From: Chryseobacterium kimseyorum
GTDB lineage: Bacteria > Bacteroidota > Bacteroidia > Flavobacteriales > Weeksellaceae
Direction of reading: 5' to 3'
Assembly: GCF_025971945.1 (NCBI RefSeq)
Contig: NZ_JAPDHW010000016.1
Span: 1-64,000, forward strand
Length of the DNA stretch: 64,000 nt
Below, piece after piece: positions 7,502 to 17,652 of the stretch; the first letter of the stretch is position 1, and every line of letters starts with the position of its first letter. The position numbers and the translations under genes are program-made. The notes beneath the pieces were generated by a model. It was not told where the DNA came from. It saw nothing but the letters and a program-made list of their open reading frames with translations, and made no database searches.

Positions 7502-10306
7502 TTGAAACTACAAAATGATATATCGATATCGATCCTAAGAAGAACAATCTTACTTTTTATATTTGTTCTTCTGCACTTCTCGTTTGCCGCTGCTCAGGAA
7601 AAAAAAGATGTCAAAACCTATTTTGAAAATGATACAGTCGCTGTTGAAAAAAATTCTACGTTTACTAATTTTCTGATTATTGAGAATAAAAGTTCTGAAG
7701 CGATTACTGTTCAGAATATCATTCCGCAGGACAATTATCCCGGATTGCTGTTCTTCCCTAACAATAATTTTATTTTAGGCGCTGCTCAGTCTAAAAAGCT
7801 TCCTGTAAAACTGATCGCCAACGTAGATTTTATGAAACTAAGATCCAATGAGATTAACTTCCAGGTCTCTTACATTACCTCAACGGACACGAAAACTGAA
7901 AGTGCCTCATTTTTCGCAAAAAAAGATGAAAACAAAAACATCGCAATTTATACGGAGTCTTACGAAAATTTTATTAATCCTGCTGCGCCAGAATCTTCAA
8001 TTTTATTGATTATAGAAAACCAAGGCTACAGTAAACGTACTGTAAAAATTGATTTGCAATCCATTCCTGACGGTTTGGAAATGATTCCAAAACAGCATAC
8101 TATTTCTCTGGAAGGTTTAGAAAAACAAACAATCGAGATCAAAATTGTAGCCAGAAGACAAAATACGCTTTTTCCGGAATTTAATATCAACGCAATCGCC
8201 ACAGACTTGTTAACGAATGAAATCGTGGGAAGTAACACATTACGCTTATTAATATTATCAAACAACAGACAAATTTCCAGAGAAACCGAATCAGTGAGCG
8301 GTAGCAATTTTGCGGAAATCAGCTATAATGAAAACAGCTCCGGTTTCAATTATCTTCAATTAAGAGGAAATACAGCGTTTCGGGTAACAGAAAATGTGAA
8401 ATCGCGTCTTAATATTGGTGCAGATTACTTTGCTGACGGCGGCCGTTATAATCTCTATGATACTTGGCTGGAATTAGAGAGAAAAAATGCTAAATTACGT
8501 TTAGGTAATGTTAATAGTAATGATTACGAATACCCTGTTTTCGGAAGAGGTGCAAAATTTTCTACTCATTTTGGTAATAATAAGCAGATTGAAGTTCTTG
8601 CATTGGAAAATAATTATAATCTTTACGGTACTTATTTCCAACAAGTACAAGGATCTACCATTGTAGGCGCAAAATATGGATTTGGGAATACAAAATCTTT
8701 TAATGGAAAAGTTTCTTATATTTTCGATCATGATCCGCGTTTAAACGTAGATACCCAGCTGGCGAATGCAGTATCGTCAATTTTAATTAACGATAAACAT
8801 TCAATCAGGACGGAGGTTGGTGTTAGCCACGAAAAAGGGCTTTCAAATAAGGATGAAAATGCAGGAGCCTTAATGGGAGCCAATTATGAGGGGAAAATAG
8901 GGATATGGGATTTGCAATCTGTTAATTCCTTTGCTACCAAAAGTTATGCAGGGATTAAAAGAGGATCTTTTTTCTCAAATCAACGCATCGCTCGCCAATT
9001 TTCTGTTTCTCAGCGTGCATTTATACAATATCAGAATTCGCAGGTGGATCCTGAGTTTTTGACTTACCAGACTACGACAATTCAAGCTGAGCCAACCGCT
9101 AATTTGCGCTATTATTTTAACAGTACGGAAGCGTTGGCCACTGGATATCAGTTTTCTGCAAAGAATTGGAATTTTTTGTTTTCTCCTAAGGTGGAAAAGC
9201 AAAAAACAGCTAATTTCCAGATATCACACGAACTTTTTTCTTACCGGTTAGAGGCTAACGTCAGCACGACATTAGGTGCCCACGGATTAAACTTGACAGC
9301 GGAATATTCTTACTCAAAAAAGGATAATAGAACAGATTGGTTTAACAGTTTGAAAACAACTTTATCTTATAGATATAAATCATTCTCTCTCAACGGTACA
9401 GCCCAATGGAATGCAAACAATGTTTTTGATTTAAATTCTTACTACGATGTAGATCGAAATTTTATTAACTACAATTTATACGCATCGTACAATTTCCAGA
9501 TCCTTGATAATAATCTCATTGGATCTTTATCAGCAGGAAGTTTCTATTCTGAACTTTATAAAAATTTAAATACCAATGTCACCGGTAATCTGGAATATAA
9601 GATTTCACCTTCATGGTCCAGCACTGGTTATTTTAATGTTTCCGGGTATAAATCTACGGCTGAATATGCAAGCAGTAGCAGTTATTACCAGTTTAGAGTG
9701 GGAATTAAAAAATATTTCACCGCAGCTACGGCTCTTGGAAATCATAAAGTGACGTTTCAGTTTTTTGAAGATAAAAATTTCAATGGACTTTTGGAGTCGG
9801 GCGAACCGATATTCGCAAATGAAATTGTAAAACTGGACAATTATGTTGCAATGACGGATAAGAATGGAAAAGTAATTTTTCAAAATGTGCCAGAAGGTAT
9901 ATACACACTGAAGGTGAATGAAAGTGCGGGTGCCCGATTAATGATAGATCCTGTTATGATGGTTAAAAGCAATATCAACCGAAAAGTAGGCTTGGTAAAA
10001 AACATCAGAGTAAGTGGGAAATTAACAGAGATTAAACAAGCCTACGATGTTTTAGAGACTGATGTAACAGGGATAATCGTGTATGCAAAAGGCGAAGATG
10101 GTGTGATTTATACCTCAGTGGTTAACCAAAAAGATGAGTTTGAGTTCTTTCTAAAAGATGGAAAATACGAACTCTATATTGAAAACGACAAATACAATTA
10201 TGCAAAACCCAGCCAAATTATTCAAGTTACAAAAGAAGGTTATTCAACAATTGTGATTTTTGAATACACCAAGAAAAACACCATCATAAAGGTGAAAAAG
10301 TTTTAA
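7502..10306 (+). CDS. usher-like outer-membrane protein with C-terminal SdrD/prealbumin-type domains
   Basis: A 934-residue protein. The TTG start is chosen because it directly precedes a good signal peptide ('LLFIFVLLHFSFAAAQ') and there is no in-frame ATG before the mature region. Residues about 30-250 are Ig-like. Residues about 255-740 are a long run of alternating aromatic and polar strands ('YQFSAKNWNFLFSP', 'LNLTAEYSYSKKD') typical of a large beta-barrel. Residues about 755-815 form a B-type or prealbumin-like domain ('FEDKNFNGLLESGEP', 'TDKNGKVIFQNVPEG'), and another small beta domain ends the protein. Barrel plus C-terminal transthyretin-like domains matches the usher plan, and its position between chaperone and adhesin fits an outer-membrane assembly platform. 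Sequence similarity to PapC/CsuD is not obvious by eye. Confidence 0.75.
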   Translation: MKLQNDISISILRRTILLFIFVLLHFSFAAAQEKKDVKTYFENDTVAVEKNSTFTNFLIIENKSSEAITVQNIIPQDNYPGLLFFPNNNFILGAAQSKKLPVKLIANVDFMKLRSNEINFQVSYITSTDTKTESASFFAKKDENKNIAIYTESYENFINPAAPESSILLIIENQGYSKRTVKIDLQSIPDGLEMIPKQHTISLEGLEKQTIEIKIVARRQNTLFPEFNINAIATDLLTNEIVGSNTLRLLILSNNRQISRETESVSGSNFAEISYNENSSGFNYLQLRGNTAFRVTENVKSRLNIGADYFADGGRYNLYDTWLELERKNAKLRLGNVNSNDYEYPVFGRGAKFSTHFGNNKQIEVLALENNYNLYGTYFQQVQGSTIVGAKYGFGNTKSFNGKVSYIFDHDPRLNVDTQLANAVSSILINDKHSIRTEVGVSHEKGLSNKDENAGALMGANYEGKIGIWDLQSVNSFATKSYAGIKRGSFFSNQRIARQFSVSQRAFIQYQNSQVDPEFLTYQTTTIQAEPTANLRYYFNSTEALATGYQFSAKNWNFLFSPKVEKQKTANFQISHELFSYRLEANVSTTLGAHGLNLTAEYSYSKKDNRTDWFNSLKTTLSYRYKSFSLNGTAQWNANNVFDLNSYYDVDRNFINYNLYASYNFQILDNNLIGSLSAGSFYSELYKNLNTNVTGNLEYKISPSWSSTGYFNVSGYKSTAEYASSSSYYQFRVGIKKYFTAATALGNHKVTFQFFEDKNFNGLLESGEPIFANEIVKLDNYVAMTDKNGKVIFQNVPEGIYTLKVNESAGARLMIDPVMMVKSNINRKVGLVKNIRVSGKLTEIKQAYDVLETDVTGIIVYAKGEDGVIYTSVVNQKDEFEFFLKDGKYELYIENDKYNYAKPSQIIQVTKEGYSTIVIFEYTKKNTIIKVKKF

Positions 10307-10316
10307 ATTTAGAAGT

Positions 10317-11750
10317 ATGAAAATGAGGATTTTTTTTTTAGTAGAAATTTTTATTATGTTGTTCGGATCATCAGTCATGAACGCCCAAGACGTGTACCTG
10401 TCCATTCCAGAAAATAATATTTTTAACAGGACTGAATTTACATCAGTACCTACAAGGTTAATGACAAATGCTAATCGAACAAACTGGGATTATACCTTTT
10501 TTGGATTTCTACCTACAGCTCCAACATTTACTTCTACGTCCGGACCAACTTTCACTCACTCTTCTTCATTATTTACTTTACCCAGTTCTGTCCTTCTTTG
10601 GCAGTTAGAAAGTATGGGAGGTCAGTTGCCATCAACGGGACTTTCGGGATCTTTACCAGGTTTTCAGTTCTTCAGTACTAGTTCAATAAAATGGTTTGAA
10701 CCGCCGTCAAGCAGCTTTGGGGGAGGATTCAGCCGGGGAAATATCAATTTTACATTTAAAATTCCTGCCTCACAATTTACAGCCAATGCCTTTAGAGCAG
10801 GAAATTATTCGATGGATATCACTCAGAATTACAATGATTTCACCCCACGCAACTTTAAAACAATTTTAGTGATTTCTCCATCTATACGATGGGTCACAAC
10901 CGCTTTAACAAAATATATAGAAATTTCTTCTTTGAATGACTATCGTAGTACGAGTACACGAGTATGGGATTTAGGAAATACGGAAATTGCACATACGGTC
11001 GATCTTAATTTTTGGGCTAAGGCTGCTAACAATACTGTTCAATTCACGTCTTCTAAAGGTGTTCCAGGATCCAGAAATATAGCCAGTATTAAGTTGGGCA
11101 GTAACGGATCTTCTCTTACGACCAAAGCCCTATCAGCAAATTTTCAGAATTTTTCTACTAGTAATTTGAATGTCGTAGAAGGTAACAGAAGCAGTTTCAT
11201 TCCAGAGCTTTACGTATCTGCAGATGATTTTAAGAACTATTTTTTTGAAGCCGGAACTTATACATTTGAATTGAACCTTAATGCCAGAAGTACAGATAAT
11301 TCAATTAATAGTCTTCAGAATACTGCTGTTCAGTTAAAGGTGCTTCCCCGGTCAGAAATCACTATCCCCAGTTCCGGTCGAAATGTAAACTTCAATTTTA
11401 ATACAGCAGGCCTATATGCTAATGGTCAGACACAAGTAATTCCAAACCAAATTATATTATCCAATAATGAAAGTTTTGAACTGTATGTAAAATCAGACGA
11501 AAATTATTTCAAAAAAGGCGGCCTCCAGACCAACATCAATTCCAACATATTACAGATTGGTATCGATGGAAGTTCAGTAAATGCACCATTATCCAAAACT
11601 CCCCAAAAAATACTCCTTGACGGAACACCGGTTTTGGACCGCCAGCTGAGCGTAAAATATACTGTATCTCCCGCGGATGCCCAAAGTTTGGTTGGGAAGG
11701 AAAATAGTACATACTCTATCAATGTCTATTATAGCTTTACGGCAATCTAA
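10317..11750 (+). CDS. two-domain tip adhesin candidate with pilin-like C-terminus
   Basis: A 477-residue protein with a signal peptide ending 'SVMNAQ'. Residues about 25-345 form a unique Ser/Thr/Phe-rich beta domain. Residues about 350-477 resemble the small subunits: 'VNFNFNTAGLYANGQ', 'ESFELYVKSDENYF', 'LSVKYTVSPADAQSL' and the end 'KENSTYSINVYYSFTAI' align with the subunits' 'VDFNYATAADYN', 'KNFNVKVKAGGANF', 'LNLDYTIPAA' and 'AGTYTQTVTYTATAL'. A receptor-binding N-terminal domain joined to a pilin-like C-terminal domain is the hallmark of chaperone-usher tip adhesins. The receptor is unknown. The gene is 10 bases after the usher-like gene and 24 before the next kinase. Confidence 0.75.
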   Translation: MKMRIFFLVEIFIMLFGSSVMNAQDVYLSIPENNIFNRTEFTSVPTRLMTNANRTNWDYTFFGFLPTAPTFTSTSGPTFTHSSSLFTLPSSVLLWQLESMGGQLPSTGLSGSLPGFQFFSTSSIKWFEPPSSSFGGGFSRGNINFTFKIPASQFTANAFRAGNYSMDITQNYNDFTPRNFKTILVISPSIRWVTTALTKYIEISSLNDYRSTSTRVWDLGNTEIAHTVDLNFWAKAANNTVQFTSSKGVPGSRNIASIKLGSNGSSLTTKALSANFQNFSTSNLNVVEGNRSSFIPELYVSADDFKNYFFEAGTYTFELNLNARSTDNSINSLQNTAVQLKVLPRSEITIPSSGRNVNFNFNTAGLYANGQTQVIPNQIILSNNESFELYVKSDENYFKKGGLQTNINSNILQIGIDGSSVNAPLSKTPQKILLDGTPVLDRQLSVKYTVSPADAQSLVGKENSTYSINVYYSFTAI

Positions 11751-11774
11751 TAATATCTTTTTCAAACTCTTATT

Positions 11775-14531
11775 ATGGACCACTTTAACAGCAAAATTCA
11801 TTCTCAGGATCAGCACGATTTTGATCAATTAAAAGTATTGGAAAAAAAATATACCGATGTTTTTGATTTTCTGGTGTATACGGCTGCCAAGATGACTAAT
11901 ACTGAGCGATGCACCATGAGTATAACCTCAGATGGCAAAGTCTACGTTCTTGCTACGAGTGATGCTTCTCCCAATCATATTTATCATCAGAATCCTTACT
12001 TTAATCAGGATGATGAGACTTCAGTTTATGAATATGAATACATAGAATTTACATTTCATAGAAGTTATAGCATCCCGGATCTTAAGGACAATCTATCCGC
12101 TCATTTAAATCTGTTTGACAGGGAAAAGAAAGAACTTGATGTCGCAGAGAACGACATTGTTCATAAGATTTTGTATCAGGCGTCAAAATGGTGTAGAATA
12201 ATAGAAAAGGAGCAGCTGATAAACAGTTATGATGTACTTTTTGAAACATCCGACGATCTGTTAGGTATTTTATCTTCAGAAGGTAAATTCTTAAAAATAA
12301 ATTCTGCCTTTTGTAAAATTTTAGGGTGCAGTGATAAAGATTTAAAAAGTAATATTCTTATGGAATCTGTTCATCCAGATGACAGGGACAGTACGGCTCA
12401 GAAGGTAGATCTATTACTGAAAGGTAAATCTTCATCTAATTTCACTAATAGATACATTATGAAATCCGGAGAAGTGAGATGGATAGAATGGACCTTTGTT
12501 CATGAACCGGAATCCGGATTGGCGTATAACATCGGGACAGATGTGACAGAGATGGTCATAAAAAAAGAATCACTCGGACGAAGTGTACAAAAGTATCGTG
12601 GTCTGTTTGAAAAAAATCAGGGAATTATAAGCATTCATGATACAAAAGGTAATTTTTTAGATGTTAATGATGCAGGCTTAAAGGCGTCTGGCTTTACAAG
12701 AGAGGAATTACTAAGCTTCAACCTTTTTGATCTCATTATACCCGAAAAGCATGATAATGTTAAAATTTACCTAAGGGAAATAAGAATTTCAAATCATGCA
12801 TCTGGCGAAATGACCATCCGTAAGAAAAATGGAAAAAAAGCGGTTTGGCATTTTATGAGTGCTATGGACGAAGATATTGATGGTAATTTGCAGGTAATGG
12901 CGAATGCAGTCGACATCACTGAAAGAAAAAAAACAGAGAATGAGATTCTAGCAGCAAAAGAGTTAGCAGAAAAATCACATGAACTAAAATCAGAGTTTAT
13001 TGCCAATATGAGTCACGAGATCAGAACTCCGTTAAATGGAATTATGGGTTTTACGGATCTTCTTCTGGAAACCAGTCTTGACGAAACTCAGAGGCAGTAT
13101 TTAGAGATTATAAACCAATCTGGAGTGTCCCTGTACAGCATAATTAACGATATTTTGGATTTCTCAAAATTAGAGAAGCAGAAGCTTCAATTAAACCTGG
13201 ATAAGGTAGAAATAGAAGAATTAGTTTCGGAAGCTTTTAATATTGTTTCGTATCATAATACTAAAAAGCATTTGGAAATGCTCATTGATATTGACGATGC
13301 CATTCCAACATACATCTTGACAGACGCAATGCGCTTAAAGCAGGTCTTTGTTAATCTTTTGAGTAATGCTCTAAAATTTACTAAAGAGGGAGAGATCGTT
13401 TTATATGTTAGGGTTTTAGATAATTTAGGGGAAGGCCAAAAACGAATTAGGTTTGGAGTTCGGGATACAGGTATTGGAATCAACAAGGAAAAACAGGCTG
13501 AAATATTCGAAGCATTTGCACAGGAAGATACTAGTATCACCAAAAAATATGGGGGCACGGGTTTGGGACTCACAATTTCAAACCAGATCTTAGCACTTTT
13601 AGAAAGTGTTTTACAGGTAGAAAGCGAGCAAGGTGCAGGAAGCGATTTTTTCTTTGATATGAAGTTTGATACTCAGGACGAAGAATATGATTTAAACTTA
13701 AGCAGTATTAAAAAAGTTCTGATAGTGGACGACAACGAGAATAATCGCAAAATACTGAAAAGGATGCTGGAGCGAAAAAATATCGATGTAACAGAATGCG
13801 ATAGTGGCTTAAAAGCATTGCTTTTGATCATGGATAAAGCTGAATACGATGTGATTATTATAGATTATCATATGCCGATCATGGATGGGATTGAAACTAT
13901 CAGAAAAATTAGAAATATGATTCCTGGCACTACCGATGTAACGCCATATATTGTTCTTTATAGTTCTTCCGATGACACTAATTTACAGGATGCATGTGAT
14001 GAATTGGAAATAGAAAATCGACTGATCAAACCGATTCGTATGAAAGAAATGTACCGGATTTTGTCTACTTTAAAGAATTCTGAAAAGAAAAAACTGGAGC
14101 AGATAAAAAATGTAGAGACTGAAGTAGAGACTGAAGTCAGTATTCACAAAATAAAAATTTTGATTGCTGAAGATAATATAGTTAATTTGCTTCTTACAAA
14201 AACCTATTTAAAGGATATTCTTCCGCAGGCTCTAATAATAGAGGCTAAAGATGGAGTAGAAGCGGTTGAACAATACCAGAAAAAAAGTCCAGATCTTATT
14301 TTAATGGATATCCAAATGCCGCAGCTCACAGGAATTGAGGCAACGCGAAAGATAAGAGCTTTGGAAACAAATATTGAAATTCCTATCATTGCATTAACGG
14401 CAGGCAGTCTTCTAGGCGAAAAGGAAAAATGCTTGAAGGCAGGCATGTCGGATTTCCTAACTAAACCTTTATTGAAACAAACTCTTTCAGATATGATCAG
14501 GAAATGGTTTGGTAAAGAAGTAGACAATTAG
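11775..14531 (+). CDS. hybrid histidine kinase (two PAS, HisKA, HATPase, two receivers)
   Basis: A 918-residue cytosolic-looking hybrid kinase. Residues 1-140 form a poorly recognised sensor region. Two PAS domains span about 145-385, HisKA has His414 in 'ANMSHEIRTPLNG', and the HATPase has 'DTGIGINKEKQ' and 'GGTGLGLTIS'. Receiver 1 carries Asp697 ('IIIDYHMPIMDG') and receiver 2 carries Asp845 ('ILMDIQMPQ'). Unlike the kinase at 271 it ends after receiver 2 and has no HPt domain, so a relay from it needs a separate histidine phosphotransferase, possibly the HPt of the first kinase (inference). The close spacing after the adhesin gene suggests it is read from the fibre operon. Confidence 0.92.
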   Translation: MDHFNSKIHSQDQHDFDQLKVLEKKYTDVFDFLVYTAAKMTNTERCTMSITSDGKVYVLATSDASPNHIYHQNPYFNQDDETSVYEYEYIEFTFHRSYSIPDLKDNLSAHLNLFDREKKELDVAENDIVHKILYQASKWCRIIEKEQLINSYDVLFETSDDLLGILSSEGKFLKINSAFCKILGCSDKDLKSNILMESVHPDDRDSTAQKVDLLLKGKSSSNFTNRYIMKSGEVRWIEWTFVHEPESGLAYNIGTDVTEMVIKKESLGRSVQKYRGLFEKNQGIISIHDTKGNFLDVNDAGLKASGFTREELLSFNLFDLIIPEKHDNVKIYLREIRISNHASGEMTIRKKNGKKAVWHFMSAMDEDIDGNLQVMANAVDITERKKTENEILAAKELAEKSHELKSEFIANMSHEIRTPLNGIMGFTDLLLETSLDETQRQYLEIINQSGVSLYSIINDILDFSKLEKQKLQLNLDKVEIEELVSEAFNIVSYHNTKKHLEMLIDIDDAIPTYILTDAMRLKQVFVNLLSNALKFTKEGEIVLYVRVLDNLGEGQKRIRFGVRDTGIGINKEKQAEIFEAFAQEDTSITKKYGGTGLGLTISNQILALLESVLQVESEQGAGSDFFFDMKFDTQDEEYDLNLSSIKKVLIVDDNENNRKILKRMLERKNIDVTECDSGLKALLLIMDKAEYDVIIIDYHMPIMDGIETIRKIRNMIPGTTDVTPYIVLYSSSDDTNLQDACDELEIENRLIKPIRMKEMYRILSTLKNSEKKKLEQIKNVETEVETEVSIHKIKILIAEDNIVNLLLTKTYLKDILPQALIIEAKDGVEAVEQYQKKSPDLILMDIQMPQLTGIEATRKIRALETNIEIPIIALTAGSLLGEKEKCLKAGMSDFLTKPLLKQTLSDMIRKWFGKEVDN

Positions 14532-14585
14532 TAAATCAAATAATTAGATTTAAAATATTCACGAAAAAATTAATATACTTATAAG

Positions 14586-15317
14586 ATGGACGATCTTGTC
14601 AAAGAACTGCAGATAAGAATACAAAAGCTCGAAAATGAAATCAATTTCAAAAATGGACTGATCTCAATAATGTCTCACGACTCAAAAGAAATGTTTGGAA
14701 ATTTTCTGTGGATTATAGAAGCGCTGGACCAAAAGACGATCAGTGTAGAAGATTTTTATAAGTTGTTGCCACATGTTAAAAGTGATGCAGAGAAAAACCT
14801 GCGAACTGTTCAGGATAGCACAGTCTGGTTAAAAACACAATATGGCGATTTTAAGATTAAGCCTGTGAGGATCAAGGTTATGGATCTATTTAGACAATTA
14901 GAAGAGAAATACGCGAAAGCATTAAAAGAAAAAAATATTAATTTTTTTTTCAATGGAGATCAAAGTGGAAGTCTTACAACAGATCGTCTGCTGTTAGAAT
15001 TTGTTTTAGACAAAATTTTTAACAATGCAATAAAATACTCGTTTCCTGGTCAAGAAATTTATTTACAGCAGGCTATATCAAGTGATAAGGTCATACTTTC
15101 TGTGATTGATTTAGGAACGGGAATCGATCAAAAATATTTATCAACAATATATAGCTATGACAATCCGATTTTCAATGGCACGGCCGGAGAAAAAGGTGTC
15201 GGATTAAGTTTGAAAATTGTAAAAAATTTTATATCCTTGATGCAGGGAACCATCGATATTATATCTTCTGAAAAAGGAACTACCGTTTCCCTATTTTTAC
15301 CTAAATTTAATGAATGA
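14586..15317 (+). CDS. sensorless histidine kinase
   Basis: A 243-residue protein with only a short N-terminal coiled coil, a HisKA-like helix with His31 in 'SIMSHDSKEMFGNFL' and a HATPase domain ('FNNAIKYSFPG' N box, 'DLGTGID' G1 box, 'GEKGVGLSL' G2 box). It has no sensor or membrane segment. The stop codon overlaps the start of the response regulator gene by 4 bases (ATGA), so the two are translationally coupled and are very probably partners. Such short kinases often take input through a protein partner; one of the two large hybrid kinases nearby is a candidate (inference). Confidence 0.88.
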   Translation: MDDLVKELQIRIQKLENEINFKNGLISIMSHDSKEMFGNFLWIIEALDQKTISVEDFYKLLPHVKSDAEKNLRTVQDSTVWLKTQYGDFKIKPVRIKVMDLFRQLEEKYAKALKEKNINFFFNGDQSGSLTTDRLLLEFVLDKIFNNAIKYSFPGQEIYLQQAISSDKVILSVIDLGTGIDQKYLSTIYSYDNPIFNGTAGEKGVGLSLKIVKNFISLMQGTIDIISSEKGTTVSLFLPKFNE

Positions 15318-15961
15318 ATGCTTTAAAATTAAATGTTCGTATTATTGTAGCAGATGATCATGGTATCGTTAGAATGGGTTTGATTCAAACGATTAAACGA
15401 CTCAAGCCGGAAGCGATAATCATAGAAGTAGAGGATTATAAGTCCTTGTACAAAATGATTCTGAAAGATGAATTGGATCTTGCTATTATGGATGTTAATA
15501 TGCCTAATGGCACCGTTCAGGAAGCGATAGATTATATAAAAATTCACAAACCTGATTTAAAAATTCTTATATTTTCTTCACAAGATGAAGAGGTGTATGG
15601 GATGCGTTATCTAAAGATGGGTGCTGGCGGTTATCTAAGCAAGCAAAGTTCCACTGAAGTGATTGAGCAGGCTTTGAAATCTATGCTCACAAAAGGCCGA
15701 TATATCAGTGACAATGTTAAAGAAGCGATGCTTTTAGAGTCATTAAGTGGTTCTGCAAAAAAATCTCCTTTTGAAACACTCTCTGATCGCGAACTGCAGA
15801 TTGCCACAAAGCTTGCAGAAGGCCTGCCCCTTAAAGAAATTTCCAATCAGTTTAATCTTCATTCATCTACGATCAGTACATATAAAAATAGACTATTTGA
15901 GAAGCTTAAAATTCGTTCCATACCAGAATTGGTAGAAATATTAAGGTTGTACAATCAGTAG
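15314..15961 (+). CDS. NarL/LuxR-family response regulator
   Basis: A 215-residue regulator with a receiver domain (acidic pair 'ADDHG', phospho-acceptor Asp60 in 'AIMDVNMPNG', Lys in 'GYLSKQS') and a C-terminal LuxR-type HTH (about 152-212; 'LSDRELQIATKLAEGLPLKE', 'HSSTISTYKNRLF'). It is encoded with the kinase at 14586. LuxR-type regulators bind short dyad sites as dimers, so it is a reasonable candidate to recognise the TGTAGT-N6-ACTACA palindromes upstream of the subunit genes; this is inference from proximity and site symmetry only. Confidence 0.92.
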   Translation: MNALKLNVRIIVADDHGIVRMGLIQTIKRLKPEAIIIEVEDYKSLYKMILKDELDLAIMDVNMPNGTVQEAIDYIKIHKPDLKILIFSSQDEEVYGMRYLKMGAGGYLSKQSSTEVIEQALKSMLTKGRYISDNVKEAMLLESLSGSAKKSPFETLSDRELQIATKLAEGLPLKEISNQFNLHSSTISTYKNRLFEKLKIRSIPELVEILRLYNQ

Positions 15962-16656
15962 ATATTTGCTATCATCCGCTTTTTAACATTCCGAGAAATC
16001 GGATAATCTTTCAACAAAACGCACCTGGCCGTCACTAAGAAGGGATTGTAATAGGTTTGCATTCATAATCCCAGCACATTCTGAATTCAGAAGTTGCTCT
16101 CTTATTGCTCAAATATATAAAAGGCCCCGCAGTGAATTTGAATAGTGTCCGTTCTGTAAAAACTAAAAGTAACCAGAGTAAATAAATAACAAATATTTAT
16201 TTTACTCAAAAACTTTTTCGGAGATTTCAATATTTTCATTAAAAGCTGTGGCGAAAAACTCGTGACTTCTGGGTTTTGTTCAAGAAACCGAAAGAGGATT
16301 GAAAAGTATTTTACTGCACTAATAATTTGGTCAACAGCAATTTCGTTAAACACTCGGAAAGATGGATAAATCAGTTCACCGACCCACTATTATATGATCA
16401 GAAGAACTGATAATCCCAATCACAGAATTCAGTATACTTAACATTCTATACAGGGAAAATTTTAAAAGTCTATAGATCATCTTTCTTTATGACAAGATAT
16501 ACTTACCTATTTCCATAGTTGTTTTAATGTTTGCAGAATATAATGAAAGTAGATGTATAATTTTAATATTAATAAATGCATTTTGTATGAGTGAATGTAT
16601 TTACTGTTTTTGTAATTTTGTCCTCTAAAATATTAAATGAACACCAAATCCCTACA

Positions 16657-16803
16657 ATGCCTGAACGTTTTACTATTTCTCAGAATGTACAGATTTTAGC
16701 GAGTATCCTGGTTGGCAGCATAAGCGGGATCTTAACACGACTGGTTATAAATAAAATAAAAAATAAATCTAAGAAGGAATCTGAAGACATTTCTGAGATG
16801 TAG
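16657..16803 (+). CDS. possible small single-span membrane peptide
   Basis: A 48-codon frame starting at ATG 16657 encodes 'MPERFTISQNVQ', a hydrophobic stretch ('ILASILVGSISGILTRLV') and a Lys/Glu-rich tail. The frame continues upstream to a GTG at 16591, but that N-terminal part looks unrelated. One membrane span with a positive tail is a reasonable small protein. It is isolated, with no operon partner, and could be chance. Confidence 0.3.
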   Translation: MPERFTISQNVQILASILVGSISGILTRLVINKIKNKSKKESEDISEM

Positions 16804-17282
16804 TTTTATTTGGCTGCGCAACAAATTTTTTCAAGCTAAAGTGTGCTCCAGGATTGAAAAAAAAAAATTCTAACAATCTTTGAAAAATCATAAATCTGAG
16901 AACCATTTTGATACCAACAGAATTTTACTGATGAAACTGATGATGTTATCTCTTAAATTTGCCAGAAAGAAAAAGACGGTCTGATTTAATGGAAATTGAA
17001 GAGAGACTATTCAACGGCTATTACGGTAGGGAATTTTTATTTCCCCATATACACTCTAAATCTATTGCCAGGAAAGTGGCCCGGATTTTTGCGATTGGTC
17101 CCTCCTCAAAGAGAGAGTTATAGATTTGTCTAAATCAACTAATCAGACTGGTATTTATATTTTTAAAATATTAGAATTAGAAATTAGTTGGAAGTCATGT
17201 TAGACTGTTACTAAAAAAATCAGATTCGGTACGTAGAATGTATTTTTTCAATAGATAGATTTAACAATATTTTTTCACTATA

Positions 17283-17652
17283 TACTTGGTCTAATGAGTA
17301 CCAGTTCTGTATAATAATACGGGGCAATATTTTCTTTGAACCTGTTAGAAAGATTAATATATTTCACTTCCTACAGTCTCGCAAAATCATAAAGCTGATA
17401 AAATTTCATCTCTCTGCTAGCAACTGCTTCAGCTAATCCTGGCTTATTTACCGCTAATTCTGCACCCTAGGAACAGCAGTTATTTATACACATTTTTACT
17501 AAAATTCTAAACAGTTTCTCGAAATTCCAGCAATTAAAAATGTCCACACACGAAAAAGGGCCAACCGTTTTTTGGCAGTAGTCAAGTATCGTTCTTATTA
17601 TTCTTTGATTTTTTTCATTATATATTTTTGATTGATATAGTTCAAGATGCAT
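17283..17652 (-). pseudogene. stop-interrupted unidentified reading frame
   Basis: On the minus strand one frame reads from ATG 17652 to a TAG at 17467-17469, continues as 'GAELAVNKPGLAEAVASREM' and 'KFYQLYDFARL', meets a second TAG, then runs on as 'EVKYINLSNRFKENIAPYYY' to a stop near 17283. The downstream pieces look protein-like in composition and stay in frame across two stops, which suggests a degraded gene. I do not recognise the family. Confidence 0.3.

Noticed and set aside
16102..16353. 83-codon minus-strand frame in the 2-kb spacer
   Set aside because: No recognisable motif, operon context or promoter; composition is compatible with chance in AT-rich DNA.
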